A stretch of DNA of 64,000 bases from Megalonaias nervosa (GCA_016617855.1 JAECUM010004979.1:1-64000), one strand, 5' to 3'; shown: positions 1 through 12,560, numbered from the stretch's first letter. Program-made: numbers and translations. The notes: generated by a model from the sequence alone, not told the origin.

Positions 1-184
1 TTATTATTACACAAATAGTAAGATATCTAAAGCCATCCGGGAAAATCGGCACACGATTAAACATATCGCATCCTAACAACCAATCATTATACTTTAGCTA
101 AGTAAACAATATGTGTGGAAATCGTAAGGATTCTTAATATCGTTAGCTGTATAACAATTCATTAACTTTATTTCCTTATAGTTT

Positions 185-545
185 TCAGCAAAGGTATGAA
201 TGATGTGAGAGATTCCTGTCAACAGGGTGCATGATAGGCGTCTGAGATCAGTGTCAACATGGTACATGATTGGCATCTAAGATAGCTGTCAACATGGTAC
301 ATGACTGGCATCTGAGATCACTGACAACATTATACATGACAGGTGTCTGAGATCACTGACAAATTACTGTCAGCATGGTGCATGACAGGCGTCTGAGATC
401 ACTGACAACATGGCGCATGACAGGCGTCTGAGATCACTGACAACATGGTGCATGACAGGCGTCTGAGATCACTGACAACATGGTGCATGACAGGCGTCTG
501 AGATCACTGACAACATGGCTCATGACAGGCGTCTGAGATCAGGTG
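185..545. repeat. 35-bp minisatellite
   Basis: Units share CATGACAGGCGTCTGAGATC, then ACTGACAACATGGTG. Copies starting at 381, 416, 451, 486 and 521 are exactly 35 bp apart and almost identical; more degenerate copies lie upstream to about 185. Confidence 0.93.
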
Positions 546-2030
546 GTTTGTTAGATTCTGCTGATTTAATAGGACTCGTAATTATGTGTAGATTAATGTT
601 TCACAAAGTGAGCATTGTACACTGTTATCAAAATAATTCTACTCTTAAGTATACCAAAGATTTCTAAAATTGGTACTGGCAGCATTAAGAGGTTAGTGTT
701 AGGACTGGTCAGCCAGGTGTCAGGATAATGTGACTGGGTGGGACATCATGCTACATGTCTACGGCATGATGCCCCAGTGCTAGACGTCACTATAAACTGT
801 CACACTGCAGAGATCGTAGCGATGTGACTGAAAAATTGTTAAAGCTACGTTAAAAAGCCAAATCACACACACACTGAAGTTGCTTTAGGACAATTTACAA
901 TTTGTGGTTATACCTTATTCCAAATCAACCCTTTCTACTCTATTTGTAGAGTATTTCTACCTTATTTTGGCACTTTTTATTACGGGCATGATACACGGGA
1001 TGCTGAAAACGATTTCTCTTATTGTTGTTGCATTTCCTTAGATGTGGCTGTCGTTCGGTGACAAAAAATATCATGTGCTACTTTTCATAACAAATATATC
1101 TTCCGAAAAGTCAGATATTTTAAAATAAAAATTTGTGTTATCTGTTGTGTGGCTTTTCAACAAAAAGTTTACATGACCTCATTTCAAATGCAGACATTGA
1201 AATTGCGTAATTATGACCCGAGTGCAATAGTTTCGTAAGGTTGATTTCCCCAGTTAACATCTGTTCTGTTCTGTAAACAGTCCCATATTGCATTAATGAG
1301 TTAGTGCATAAAGTTAAAGGCTGGGATAATAGCCATGACATTCCGTTTTTGATGCAGTCAATATTCTCAATAATGCACCTAATCACTTTTAGACATAGCA
1401 CATTCTGGTGTCGAGTTTTCTCTATCACGAATCGGATACGTGATCGTGAATGTTACGTCCCGTGAAATGGTATATAGTTGTTGTCGATCCCCGCATTCGT
1501 GCTAGTGGGAAGGAAGTTACAAGAGTCACTTTTCTGGCTGCTTCGTTGCCGTCAACATTTATTACGGTTTTGACTAAGTTTTCATTTATATATTGTTCCT
1601 AAACAATGCAATGCAGACTTCTGAAATATATTCATCTTCAAACATATATACAATACAATCAACGTATGCACGAGACTTTCTAGCAGTCTCTTTTATTTAT
1701 GGTTTATTATGCGTGTTCGTCTCTTTTTTGGTCATTGTGGTTATTGTTGTTGCTGTTATTATTATTATTATTATTATTATTAACAATATATAGTTGCAAG
1801 TCTGAAATATCCTCTCTCCATTGACCGATACTCTTAATTTTATTTGTTAATGAGCTCGTGTTTCTGCCTACACCACCGACAGCTTATACCCCTCAAACGA
1901 ATTTAAAACGAAAGTCAAGGATATATAAAATGTGCAAGACTTACTCATTTCGTTGATTTATAATATCTAGCTCGATTGTCACCAAGTGGTCCCTAACATT
2001 ATCATCTTCTTCGCTTTTCAACGAATTTAT
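541..2030. other. No gene seen
   Basis: AT-rich sequence with a (TTA)n run at about 1758-1783. Short ORFs here match no family I know. Confidence 0.5.
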
Positions 2031-2640
2031 GAATACTTGAAAGCCATCTAAGACAGCATGCTATCTTTTTTTTAGAACTCTAGTCGTTTTTGTGAAAACA
2101 TTTAAAGATTTTGTTCTAGTTTTAGCAACAACAGCCATATTTGACTGCAGATAAGCATCACTTGTACAACCTGAAAGCCATCTATGTGAGGATGCTTTTT
2201 GTCAAATTTGGCTGAATTCTGTTTAAAGGTTTTGGAGAAGCAGTCATTAAATGGGTTTTCTATTTTCAGTAATAGCGGCCATATTTAATGGTGCATTGGC
2301 ATAATTTGTACAAGTTTGCAAGCCCTCAATGGGCACAGATGCTTTCTATTAAATTTAATAAAATTATATTCAGCAGTTTCTGAGACATCATTAAAAGCTT
2401 TTTAAAAAGATTTTTGTCCTTGTAGTCATAGCTACCACACATGTTGGCAGAACATTTTTCAGGCCCTCTAGGCCAGTGTGTCTTCTATCAAATTTGGTCA
2501 AATTCAAATGACTGGTTTTTGAGATGTTCAATTTTTGTTTTCAGTAGTACCCATACAGGTTGACAAATTGGCAACTATTGAACAAATTTTAAAATCCATG
2601 ATACCAGAATGCTCCCCGCAAAACCATGTATAAAACTGGT
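2030..2640. repeat. Degenerate interspersed repeat array
   Basis: Recurring blocks GCCATATTT, CTTGTACAA, TCAAATTTGG and TTTTGGAGAAG at about 130-180 bp spacing. The same family reappears at 4540-4880. It resembles noncoding repeat units common in molluscs. Confidence 0.5.
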
Positions 2641-2949
2641 CAACAAGTTATTGGAAGTAGTAAAGAACAACTGTAAACAAATGATGAATGGTAGATCATG
2701 CATAATGAACAACATACGACAGATGGAGGACCATGTTACAAATGAAAGCTAACATGGCCCTACAACCAGGTGAGCTAAATATGGTCAATCTCAAAATAAG
2801 TCAAATCAGATACAACAGCACATTATATGCCAATACTATATTTAACAGTACTCTATATCTCTATATTGGAACTAGTAGGACATGATTTAAACAAATTAAT
2901 GACAGAAAAAGAGACAATATGGTGCTCACAACCACAGCCAATCTGATGC

Positions 2950-3137
2950 AAATCATGTCATTAATACATTCATAGCGGTTTTCATCCAAGATTTTGGTAT
3001 TTAGACCTATTTATCAAGTTTGATCAAATCTGAATCGTAAATACAACCTATACAGTGGTAACAAGTGCAGCAAATTATATGCAAGTGTACCTCATTAGTA
3101 TGTGTGGATAATGCACCTTAATCAAACTCTTACGAGA

Positions 3138-3171
<34 letters not shown>

Positions 3172-3720
3172 CCAACACTGATAAAAATATTTATTTCCAA
3201 GTTATACCAAACTCAGCCAATCAGATGCATCATCACCTCATTATTATTATTGGTGGATCTTACTCATTATCAAACTAATCCAAGATCCTGAAGAAACAAG
3301 CCCATATTTGAAGTTTGATAAAAACTGAATCAGAATAAAATATGGCTTAGAGAGTGACAACACTCAGCCAGTCATATGAATGATCACCTCATGAATGGAT
3401 CTTGCACATAATTTAACCCACCTAAGATCTTGATTATATACAATGATATTTTCTGTTTCATCAAAATCTGATCATATATATATGGGCTCCTGAGTGGAAA
3501 CAAGCTCAGTCAGTCACATGCAAGATCACATTATTTGACCCCCAAATCAATATAGACTTCTTCCTTACTCCATGTGCAAGTCATCCATAAAGCTTGGTCC
3601 AGGTCTGTGATGTACAACTGATCTTATTGGGCAGAAATTATATTCTTTTTTCAGTTCATTACATTGAACTACTGACTCCCAGATCAATAGACTCCTTCCT
3701 TATCCCAACATCATGCCATC
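2950..3720. repeat. Degenerate repeats with (TA)n
   Basis: Units of about 140 bp share CAGTCAGTCACATGCAAGATCA-type and ATCAAAATCTGA blocks. A (TA)n run is at 3140-3168. From 3540 a second unit type (CTCCATGTGCAAG, then CATAAAGCTTGG) is shared with 10590-10640. Confidence 0.45.
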
Positions 3721-4539
3721 AGCAAAGTTTGGCAAAGGTACATGCTGTTGAACTACAGTTATAATGCAGAATAGGAAAAGTTAATGAATAGACTGGGCCA
3801 TAGCACAATACATTCCACCCAAAGGTGGGCATATAAAAAGGCTTCCCATACAGTACAGGTAAGTTCAGTTCTACAGTATGTACTATGAAGAAACATTGTT
3901 AATAGATTGTTCATTTGGGGATGATCTTTTATTCCAGTGATACTCAAATAATATTGATAATAATATTATAGATTCTAACATCCAAACACAAATGGGAAAA
4001 TATGTTCATACAATAACTTTTACTGCACACCAAACAATGACACCAAACTTGAAAGATGGCTTGTTGTTGTTGGAAAAGAGATACAGAAAAAAATAAGCCA
4101 ATGATGTAGAGCTGGACAGCTTTACAGTCAAGATTACAATGACTACTGGTTATACATGATAACTGGTATTTTATGCCATCTTCTTACAACATTCACAAAT
4201 GATTTGCTATTTTTTGTCCCAGTTGGAACCTACTGCTTACAGACTTAAAGATCAAAGTCACTGTGACCCATCAGTCGGTATTGTCTAGAGTCAACCATGC
4301 CCTATTAGTACCCACATACTGGAATTATTAAACATGGGGCAGGCTCATAATGTACCATTCACAGTACTATTGTTTCACACATGCTAATGGGCATCAATGG
4401 AAAATATTCATGTCAAGGGACATAACTCAACTGAGACAGAGAAAAGTCCTACACAACCATAGCTCTCACTCATTATAACATGGTAACAATCAACGACCAT
4501 GTACCAAACCACATTTATAGTGAAAACTGCAATATTTAC

Positions 4540-4880
4540 AAACTATCTGGCTATCTTTGCCAGAATGCTGTCAAATTTAGTCAAATTGTGCCTAGTGCTT
4601 TGGCGAAGAAGTCATTTTAAGTTTTTTTTCTATTTTTCATAATGGTGACCATATCTGATGGTAGATCAGCATTACTGAACAAAATTTGAAGTCCTTCATG
4701 TCAGGACTCAATCTTTAAAATCTGGTCACATTCTGCTGAACTTTGTTGGAAAAGTGGCTGAATTGTTTAAGTTTTTGTTTAGTGACTGGCCATATTAGAT
4801 TATGTATCTGTAGGAACAAATCTGAAAGGCACTAATGCCAGAATGCTCCCTGTAAAATCAAGTACAGATCAGTCAAGCAG
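4540..4880. repeat. Second array of the 2030-2640 repeat family
   Basis: Shares GTCAAATTTAGTCAAATT, TTTGGCGAAGAAGTCATT and GGCCATATTAGAT blocks with 2030-2640. Confidence 0.45.
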
Positions 4881-5181
4881 TGTTCAGAAGATATTGATAA
4901 CAATTGGGAATTTATGATGCATAACAATCATGGATCATACAATATGCTCACTTGGCCTTATGTGATGTATATCAAATCTTTGATGCTGAATGTAGAAACT
5001 ACATTTAAAATAAAAAATGACACCATATTCATATCTGTTTGTACAAACAGTGCATCATCCATAAATCTACCTGTGTGAATATATTAAAATTAGCTTCCCA
5101 TGCATGTAAAAATATAACATTTAAGACATGTATACGGTTAACATCACCTTTATTGTCATATCACCTATGAAGTAAACTGTC

Positions 5182-5217
<36 letters not shown>

Positions 5218-7095
5218 GCCCTCTAAATTATATCAAATCTGGATCAAATGACAAAACTGCAACTTTTATGACTCTGGGTTACTTACAATAAAATTAAGAA
5301 ATAAAATAGGATCTAAAGAGTTATATTCTTCTTTCAAAATACAAAATTCTAATTATCACATAGGAATTGCAATAAAATGGCTCATGTATGACTATATACA
5401 TTCTTGGCATGAATACTTGTAAAATATGTGTACTGACAATTTACAAGATAAATTTTTCACAAAAAAGTGAAAAGCCAATCATGCAGTCTTGAATTCTACA
5501 GGATTATCATTTAATTTACATCATAATCATTTTAATCTGTCATAAATCATTTCAGTCTAATTTGCCAGATAAAAATAAATGTCAGCAAAAAATATGATCC
5601 AGCCTAGTACTTCTAAGTCTTTACATGTGAAATTTTTTATTGTGCAAAAGTCAGAATTAAAGACAAAGCAAAAGTCAGAATGAAAGACAAAGCAAAAGTC
5701 AGAATGAAAGAAAAAGCAAAAGGAAATGTAATCCCAAGACTGTAGTAAGACCAAAAAATAAAGGTGACATTTGATGAAGGAGAAAGTGAGCAGGTGAATT
5801 ACAAAATACTGAGATCACATTATCCTTTTGTGCTTAAATCTCAGAATGCACACACTAAACATTTTGCATCCAATGTCCTTGAGCTTGTGTAATCACAGAA
5901 TGACCACAAAGTTTCTGCATATGGCTAGTCAAAATTTGCATTTCTTGGCAACAGTAGTGAAATTTAAAAAGCTCTTGTATCTAGTTAAATTCTGACAGAT
6001 TAGACTCTTCAAGTGAAAGTAATACCGAATACTCTGTGCATAATGTAGAAAGACACATGTACTGAAATGTAAGTACATGAAGTATGGTCATGTATCTCTT
6101 TAATAAATCTTCAAACCAAAAATTGCAGAATAAGAACTGGGAACCAGACTATTTAAGAGGACAAAATCTACATGAACACTGGATACATGTACACTTGTAG
6201 AAGGTATGAATAATTGAGACTGAGTGAATTATTTCACATACAATAAGATTTTGAATATTTTAGTATTAGTCATTTGTAACAATTTCTAACTTTCAAGAGA
6301 ATTAGGAAGAATTAAAATGAAGAAAACCATGGAAAACTTGGATGAAACCTGCAATCTTGGTGCATTTCATTCCAGATTTTTTGTGTCAAGTGGATGCAAA
6401 CATGCTCAACTTTTGTCAAGATTAAATATTTTACATCTAAGATTCAAAATTTTGTGTTAATATTACCTCTGATTGGATAAATGTATAGTGTGAAAGAGAC
6501 AACAAAAGGTAACAACTGCAGAAGATCAAATGACACAGAAATTGAAAAATTAATGTTCACATGATAATGTGTTTAGGAAATGTTGTAAAATAAAAAATAT
6601 TCATGAGATTAAATTTTTCTGGTCATAGGTTAAACAAACAGTTTTGTTGTGATAACATTTCTTAACAATGTATCAACAATACTATTTCATGGTGAATTTA
6701 CTTTCATAAATCGTATTACCCATGAAAAAAACCTATTATATCCTCCATGGAAATTTCTGATTTTACATAAGTAGAAAAAATGGAAAAGATGAAGAAAAAA
6801 ATTGCTTTTGAAAAGATTGAAGACAAAACCTAAATGACTTATGCTGGTAGAGTAAAAGAATGCAGGTGTGAGCAAATCATGACTGATTATAGGTGATCCA
6901 CTTGATCACCTGATAAAAGAATTCAGACTGAATCATACTTTAAAAAATTTAGACAAAGCAAAATATGTGTTGGAGTCAGAAATAAAATTTGTTTCATAAA
7001 CATGACTAAATATTAATAGACTATGACAGTTCCACTATTTCTGTCAACTAAAGGTCATCGTTTGATACAACAGTGCTGGGCACTAAAGAGGAAGT
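4880..7095. other. No gene seen; short simple repeats
   Basis: AT-rich sequence with (TA)n at about 5183-5214 and a three-copy 24-bp repeat (CAAAAGTCAGAATGAAAG) at about 5644-5720. No coding signal recognised. Confidence 0.5.
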
Positions 7096-7101
7096 TTTAT
7101 T
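7096..7101 (-). terminator. Candidate poly(A) signal for TAMM41
   Basis: AATAAA on the minus strand (TTTATT on +), about 100 nt past the TAMM41 stop. No AATAAA or ATTAAA was found on the minus strand in the 8249-8600 gap between SDHAF1 and TAMM41. Confidence 0.5.
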
Positions 7102-7198
7102 TATGTTACAGACTTGCAAAGATTATGACCAAAAATTATGAATTAGTGCTCAGTCTGCTAAATATACAATGTATGTTGAAATATTAACCATAAAATGC

Positions 7199-8248
7199 TC
7201 ATTTTATCTGTTCTGTTGGTTTCCTTGTAGACTTCATCATTTTTTTTAATTTAGCCCAACTGTAGCGTACAGATTTAGCCATCCCTGCCGTGAATGCAGT
7301 CTTTAAGGTCTGAGTTATACTAGTCCTGTAGACAATGTTGGCTATACTCCTTTCAACAAACTCCTTGCAGTGGCTATCATGGGCAAGTAATCGGATGACC
7401 TCTTCTGTGTCTGGAATATTTGTTAGATAATGATACTTCAGTTTGACAAGGTTTTTTAGAACCTCTTTCGGAAGTAGATTTAAATGATGAAACTGTGCTA
7501 CATGGTTTGGATACTGCTCTAAAGTTCCTTTGGACTTGTTCCAGAACACATGTTCTTCACTCTCCAGAAAATGTTCATACAGATGACGAAAGCGTTCAAT
7601 GTTTGGAGTGACGATGTTGTGAATCTTATTTTTGTCCTCGCCAAGTGTCATCCGAAAATCTCCATTGTAGGAAAGACTGGTGATCTTCAAAAATAATTCC
7701 TCCTCTGTGAACATTTCTGGGAGCATTAACAATGAAGCATGAAGAGCACTTTGTAGATTTGTTGCCATGGCTTTCATCAATTCTTGTGATGTTGGGTCTA
7801 TGATAAGTTGTACAGGCTTATGTAGCCTGCCACTTACGTATAGCGCATCCCAGTCTAATAAATCTACAATCAATCTATTAGTACTAATCACTCCATATTT
7901 TATCAATCTTTCTTCAAATGGAATAAGCGTGTTGAAATATATCCCGCCACAAGAATTTTGCAAGATTGATATGTTTCGTGGACCAAAATATTTCACAATG
8001 GAATAATGCTTACGATTCTGATGCAAATTTTTCTTATGCCATAGAACAGGATCATCAACAACCAATATTAAATCTAGCATATTTTTTGACATATCCTGAC
8101 CCTGCTGTTGAAAAACACCTGAGCCATATGCAAATGCCATTTGAATTCCATCTGGAAACATGGAAAAGATTCGACTGAATACAGAACCTGCCTCAGTCTT
8201 TGCCCGACTGGTAACAGTCTTAGCTGCTTGAGTGAGCATTCCTGACAT
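7199..8248 (-). CDS. TAMM41: TAMM41, mitochondrial phosphatidate cytidylyltransferase (CDP-DAG synthase)
   Basis: Tam41/TAMM41 makes CDP-diacylglycerol from phosphatidic acid and CTP at the matrix face of the mitochondrial inner membrane, the first step towards cardiolipin. The 349-aa ORF is uninterrupted and about as long as animal orthologues. Seen: a basic, Ser/Thr-rich N-terminus (about residues 1-30) suiting a mitochondrial presequence; the nucleotidyltransferase signature FAYGSGVFQQ at about 39-48; the acidic strand MLDLILVVDDP at about 58-68; and the family blocks KYGVISTNRLI and SYNGDFRM. The ATG at 8248 has A at -3. The whole protein lies in one exon, which is unusual because vertebrate TAMM41 has several coding exons. 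No disablement or oligo-A tail is visible, so a decayed retrocopy is unlikely. A minus-strand AATAAA lies at 7096-7101. SDHAF1 is 352 bp upstream on the same strand. Identity is very likely. Confidence 0.95.
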   Translation of the reverse strand: MSGMLTQAAKTVTSRAKTEAGSVFSRIFSMFPDGIQMAFAYGSGVFQQQGQDMSKNMLDLILVVDDPVLWHKKNLHQNRKHYSIVKYFGPRNISILQNSCGGIYFNTLIPFEERLIKYGVISTNRLIVDLLDWDALYVSGRLHKPVQLIIDPTSQELMKAMATNLQSALHASLLMLPEMFTEEELFLKITSLSYNGDFRMTLGEDKNKIHNIVTPNIERFRHLYEHFLESEEHVFWNKSKGTLEQYPNHVAQFHHLNLLPKEVLKNLVKLKYHYLTNIPDTEEVIRLLAHDSHCKEFVERSIANIVYRTSITQTLKTAFTAGMAKSVRYSWAKLKKMMKSTRKPTEQIK

Positions 8249-8600
8249 TATAAAAAGTAAAACCAGTCACAGCACATAAAGCAATAATGTTACTTCACCA
8301 TGCAAATATTAATACATGCAAAATATTAAAACCAGAATTGGTACAGTTGTAAAACAAACGTGTTTGCTTAAATACACATCCTTAGAAGATTATCTTACTA
8401 AAGATTATATTATGTTTTCATAGAGATAAGTAAGCTATCACAAAATTTTTATGTTGTGATCTAACCAAAATAGATGCATTCACACAGATGTTAACCCTAA
8501 TTTGCCTGCATCATTACATTTCATCAACATAAATGATTGTACTTTTATAAAATAAAACAGGCTATTGAAAGAAGAAAGTTTTTTTCCTATGATTTACTGT

Positions 8601-8846
8601 CTATTTATTAGTTTCTCTTGAGAATACACCAATGCTGTTCACTTCTTTTTTCTTAAGCAGCTCTAGCTGTCGTTGACCTCTGCGATATATGGCTTCTATA
8701 TGTAGAGAATCTGTACGAGGAATCATGGCATTTTTCTTGAATTCACTTCTTACAAACTCTTTCAATCCAGGGCGATCTTCAGCGACACGTAAAAACTCCC
8801 TGTATAGGCTTAGAACTTGTAGCTGTATTTTGCTGTGTCTTGCCAT
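8601..8846 (-). CDS. SDHAF1: SDHAF1 (LYRM8), succinate dehydrogenase assembly factor 1
   Basis: SDHAF1 is a small matrix LYR protein that helps insert iron-sulfur clusters into the SDHB subunit of complex II. The 81-aa ORF shows the N-terminal family pattern SKIQLQVLSLYREFLR, with the L-Y-R motif at residues 14-16, and the second block IEAIYRRGQRQLELL. Arg55 and Gly57 of that block sit at the positions where human SDHAF1 disease changes are known. I start at the ATG at 8846; a GTG directly upstream is not a plausible eukaryotic start. The protein is shorter than human SDHAF1 because it lacks the variable C-terminal tail. A good 3' splice site (pyrimidine run then CAG) ends at 8913, so the exon probably starts at 8912 after a 5'UTR intron. 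SDHAF1 is intronless in its coding part in mammals as well. Confidence 0.93.
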   Translation of the reverse strand: MARHSKIQLQVLSLYREFLRVAEDRPGLKEFVRSEFKKNAMIPRTDSLHIEAIYRRGQRQLELLKKKEVNSIGVFSRETNK

Positions 8847-9359
8847 CACAAGTTAGCATCCCTGCCTTGTACCCACAAGTTCATAACACACCTTCTGTTT
8901 TATTTAATGTACTGAAAAAAGGATGAAAGTACATGGTAATATATCTGTACATAATGAAATCAATACAAACACAGAAAAAAGACATGATAATCAAGTGGGT
9001 CTGGATTGTCATTAACAATAGTTTCTTGAAGGACCAACATCTACTTGCTGAAAAGAATGAATAGAAATCCAAAATAAGACCAGAGCTACAGGTGGCCAAG
9101 CAATGTAAAGCACTTGCTTTTACCAATTTCTGCCATTACATGTCTGTCCATGTAGCTTCAAGTCTTGGCTCTACCAATGTGGGTATGTAAAAAAACAATG
9201 CCAGCAGCTTCCCATCGGGCAGTGGTTCTTACCTGGCTTGTCGCAGGTTCTTCCTCCACCAGTTATACAGGTCACCATAAATAGCTGATTGTGTTTATAA
9301 GAAATATGGCATTAAACCAATAAGAATAACAACCAAAATAAGACCATTTCATCTTTTGA

Positions 9360-10210
9360 ATGTGGAGCACTTAATCATCTCCAATTTTCTTCAACAACAT
9401 GATCAAGATTGCCAACACTGTAGCCATCTCCAGCTGTCAAAGGTCTTTTCGGTAAAACTTCATGTTGATATGATTATCCATTCATGAGGAGTAGTGTTAA
9501 GATTTTCTGGACAGGCAATGTGGCAGTCATACAGGATGTCAGATCAGCACCATTTTCATTTAGAACCAACCAGACACCATAAAAAGTCTTCTGGTGAAAA
9601 CCTAATGTCAATATGACTTTCCATTCAGGAGGAGTAGCGATAAGATTGCAAGATGGCTAACAGTGTGGCCATTTTGAATGTTAGATCAGTGCCATCTCCA
9701 TTTACATGCAGGAGCAACTAGACATTATAAACAGTCTATTATTGAAAAAGCCAAGATGATATAACCATTCTGTCAAAATTTCTTATGTTTTTTTAACACT
9801 GGACTTTTGAAATCATCTCTCATATTCTTAAGCAAATAAAAAGAACTTCAAGTTGGGTGTCACAACTGCTTTAATCGATGTCAGACTGGCCCCATTTTCA
9901 TTTACAGAGATCATAATAAGTCCTTTAATCGATGTCAGACTGGCCCCATTTTCATTTACAGAGATCATAATAAGTCCTTTAATCGATGTCAGACTGGCCC
10001 CATTTTCATTTACAGAGATCATAATAAGTCCTTTAATCGATGTCAGACTGGCCCCATTTTCATTTACAGAGATCATAATAAGTCCTTTAATTAAAAAACA
10101 CAAACATGTTGATATTGTCATCCATTTAGAAGAAGAAGTGATAACAGGATTTTCAAGTTGTCCAGCAGCCATATTGATTTTCTGAATGGCACCATTTTCA
10201 TTCAGGAGCA
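9360..10210. repeat. Dispersed repeat family with embedded 54-bp minisatellite
   Basis: Units contain GTCAGATCAGCACCATTTTC-like cores and GGCCATTTTGAAT. The same family runs in the opposite orientation at 40260-41010 and 45003-45170. Confidence 0.55.
9870..10087. repeat. Perfect 54-bp minisatellite, four copies
   Basis: Units start with TTAATCGATGTCAGACTGG at 9871, 9925, 9979 and 10033, exactly 54 bp apart and apparently identical. The length is a multiple of three, which opens ORFs on both strands; they are not genes. Confidence 0.95.
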
Positions 10211-10229
10211 ACATGGCCTTCAGAGAAAG

Positions 10230-11440
10230 GTGTGCAAAACTTTTTGAAGTAATGGTATTGAACAGAAATCATTTTTCTTCTTCAGTAATAGTGATTTTGA
10301 TTTTGTTACCTTTTGACTTTCAAAATCTACATGTAAAAAGCAAGCCTTCACCAAGTTTGTTAATCATAGATGATGGAGAACAAAAGCTATTGTGCAGAAA
10401 CTATTTTCTTCTTTCAGAATGACCTTGACCTAAAAGCACAAAACTGGGTGCTCTTCCTTTTTGAAAGTACAAACCATTCACATAGATCAGTAACTGTAGA
10501 TGGTGGAGAACTCAAGATATTATGCAAATGCCATTTATCATCTTTCATTAATGTCCAACACCTATGACCTCTTGACTCCAGATCCACTAGGATTCTTCAG
10601 TACTCCATGTGCAAGCTAGCCACAAAGTCTGGTAACTGTAGATCGTGAAGTCAAGTTACTATCCAGAAACCAGTTTTCTTTTTTTTCAGTTACCTTGACC
10701 TTGCACCAGTTGATCTCAAAATCAGCAGCATTCTTTCTCACCTCAAGTGAAAGTTATAGACAAAATTTGGTTCCCATTGATGATGGAAAACTCAATTTAA
10801 TGTGAGGATAGCAATTTTCTTCTGGTACTATACATTGATCTCGACATTTTAGCTTTTGAGCTCAAAATCAGTTTTTTCCGTATCCAAAATGCAAGCCATC
10901 CACAATGTGTGGTACCTGCAGATGGTGGAGAAGTTTGGAAACAAAAATGGTAACAAGATGGTTGGGTAGACAGATACCATATGAAAATATCCTCCAGCTG
11001 GCAATCATGTCAAAATCCTAAGAGCACAATGATCTGTCAATATGCAGATTTTCAGTTCATAACTATAAAGTGCAAATTTCATGGCAATCCACTGAAAACT
11101 GAGATGATGCACGTTTCAGAGCAATCAGTAAAGAAAGTGAGACTAGTTGCATTCACTTGCTTCTATCACATAATGCATTCAGCTGCAAGACAAATAAGAG
11201 CAATAACTCTGTAACACAGAAATTATAGGAGGAAAGTAATTGGTTCCTATGTGAATCTTCAAATGATGACCATAACATACAGAGAGTTGCACACCAATCC
11301 AGTGAACACTGTGAGACTAAATGCATTCAGAAGATTCTTACATACACTAAGTACAATTCAAAAAGGGACAATAACTCAAACAAAAATTACAGAAGTGAAG
11401 AAATTTGTCCATATGTACATCTTCAGAGGTGACTAACAGA
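10230..11440. repeat. Degenerate repeat array
   Basis: Units of about 150-200 bp share ATGGTGGAGAACTCAA, CCTTGACCT and AGCCATCCACAA. The pattern fades after 10970. Short ORFs here look accidental. Confidence 0.45.
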
Positions 11441-12200
11441 GGATCTTAAATGTGTAATGATTTAATATTGAATTTATGAAACGAGTTTAATAATTTCCTG
11501 CTTTCGTCAGCCTTGGCATGCAAAAGCTGAAAATTATTCAAGGAATTTTTTTAATTTAATACTAAATCATGACCCATTTAAGATTCTATTTATTATAAAG
11601 TTTAGATTTTAGTGGAAAGAGTTTGGATAGAAAGAAGAACAACTAATTTTTAGCATATAGCCAGAACCAGCTACTGAAGCTAGCAAGGTAGAGGAGGGAA
11701 AGAAACATACACTGTCTAGCAATGTCTTGGCCTTGCTAAACTTCTGAGAGATCCTTAATCATAACTCTGCTGCTTAAACAACTGGTGAGAGGGGGCTGGT
11801 GACCTGAAAAGAGGTGGTACCACATCTGCCTGTTCTGTATCAAGCTCAAGCATTCCACTTGACAGAAAGGATGCCTTCAGTGGGAACCAGGACTATGTGA
11901 CTCAATGTATGTTTGTTGCAAAGACACTGATGATGAATTTTTGTCACACTTTCAGCTATTTTCCTCCAGAAAAAGTACCAGCTATGCAGTTACAATAGGT
12001 ATGGTATTATAATTACTGATATTAAAATTTAATAACATTTTTATTGGGAGGTGGCCCCAGAATTTAGTTATCCAGAAAATGGGGAGGGGGAACAGAGTTC
12101 CCACTGCTGGGCTCGCGTAAAGCAGTGTGAGCTGAGATGACAGTGACATGCTCTTTATAATTCTGTAACCAATCAAAATTGTCTATAGCCTGTATTATTT
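11440..12200. other. No gene seen upstream of the DIRS element
   Basis: Noncoding sequence with no recognised family. Confidence 0.4.
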
Positions 12201-12430
12201 GAAAGCAAATATTTAAGTAAATTATGTTTCTCCAAGAATACTTACCCATTCACATTACATTAGGAATATTGGTCTGCTACCTCACAAATCCAGCCCTACT
12301 AAACAACAAAAAGAAATTTTTTGTCCAGCTCATATAGACAAAGGGCAATAACTCTTGCCCATTACCTCCCCTTTCCACCGCCAGCTGTCACTAGTTTTAA
12401 GCTGAGCGATATACTAATAAGGATGCTCAC
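12201..12430. repeat. DIRS terminal inverted repeat (3' end of element)
   Basis: Inverted counterpart of 17760-17970. Starts GAAAGCAAAT at 12201, contains TGTTTCTCCAAGAATACTT at 12224-12243, and runs through CATATAGACAAAGGGCAATA to the CCACCGCCAG block near 12380. Confidence 0.65.
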
Positions 12431-12469
12431 ATGGCAGGGTGTTTGGGAAGGTTTTTAAGTAATGTGACC

Positions 12470-12560
12470 AAATAAGTATTCTTGGAGAAACATCATTTAC
12501 TAAACTTTGCTTTCTCCTTTGAATACATTCCCCAACCACATTAGGTTAGAAGAATAAGTA
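12470..12560. repeat. DIRS internal complementary region
   Basis: The first part (about 12474-12493) is the exact reverse complement of 12224-12243 at one element end. The second part (about 12507-12545, TTTGAATACATTCCCCAACC) matches the reverse complement of the other end (about 17940-17970). A junction of both ends just inside one terminal repeat is the DIRS1 signature. Confidence 0.65.

Noticed and set aside
7767..8178. Plus-strand ORFs inside TAMM41
   Set aside because: Antisense shadows of a conserved gene.
9828..10214. Overlapping ORFs of 128 and 110 aa on opposite strands
   Set aside because: Caused by the 54-bp repeat, whose length is a multiple of three.
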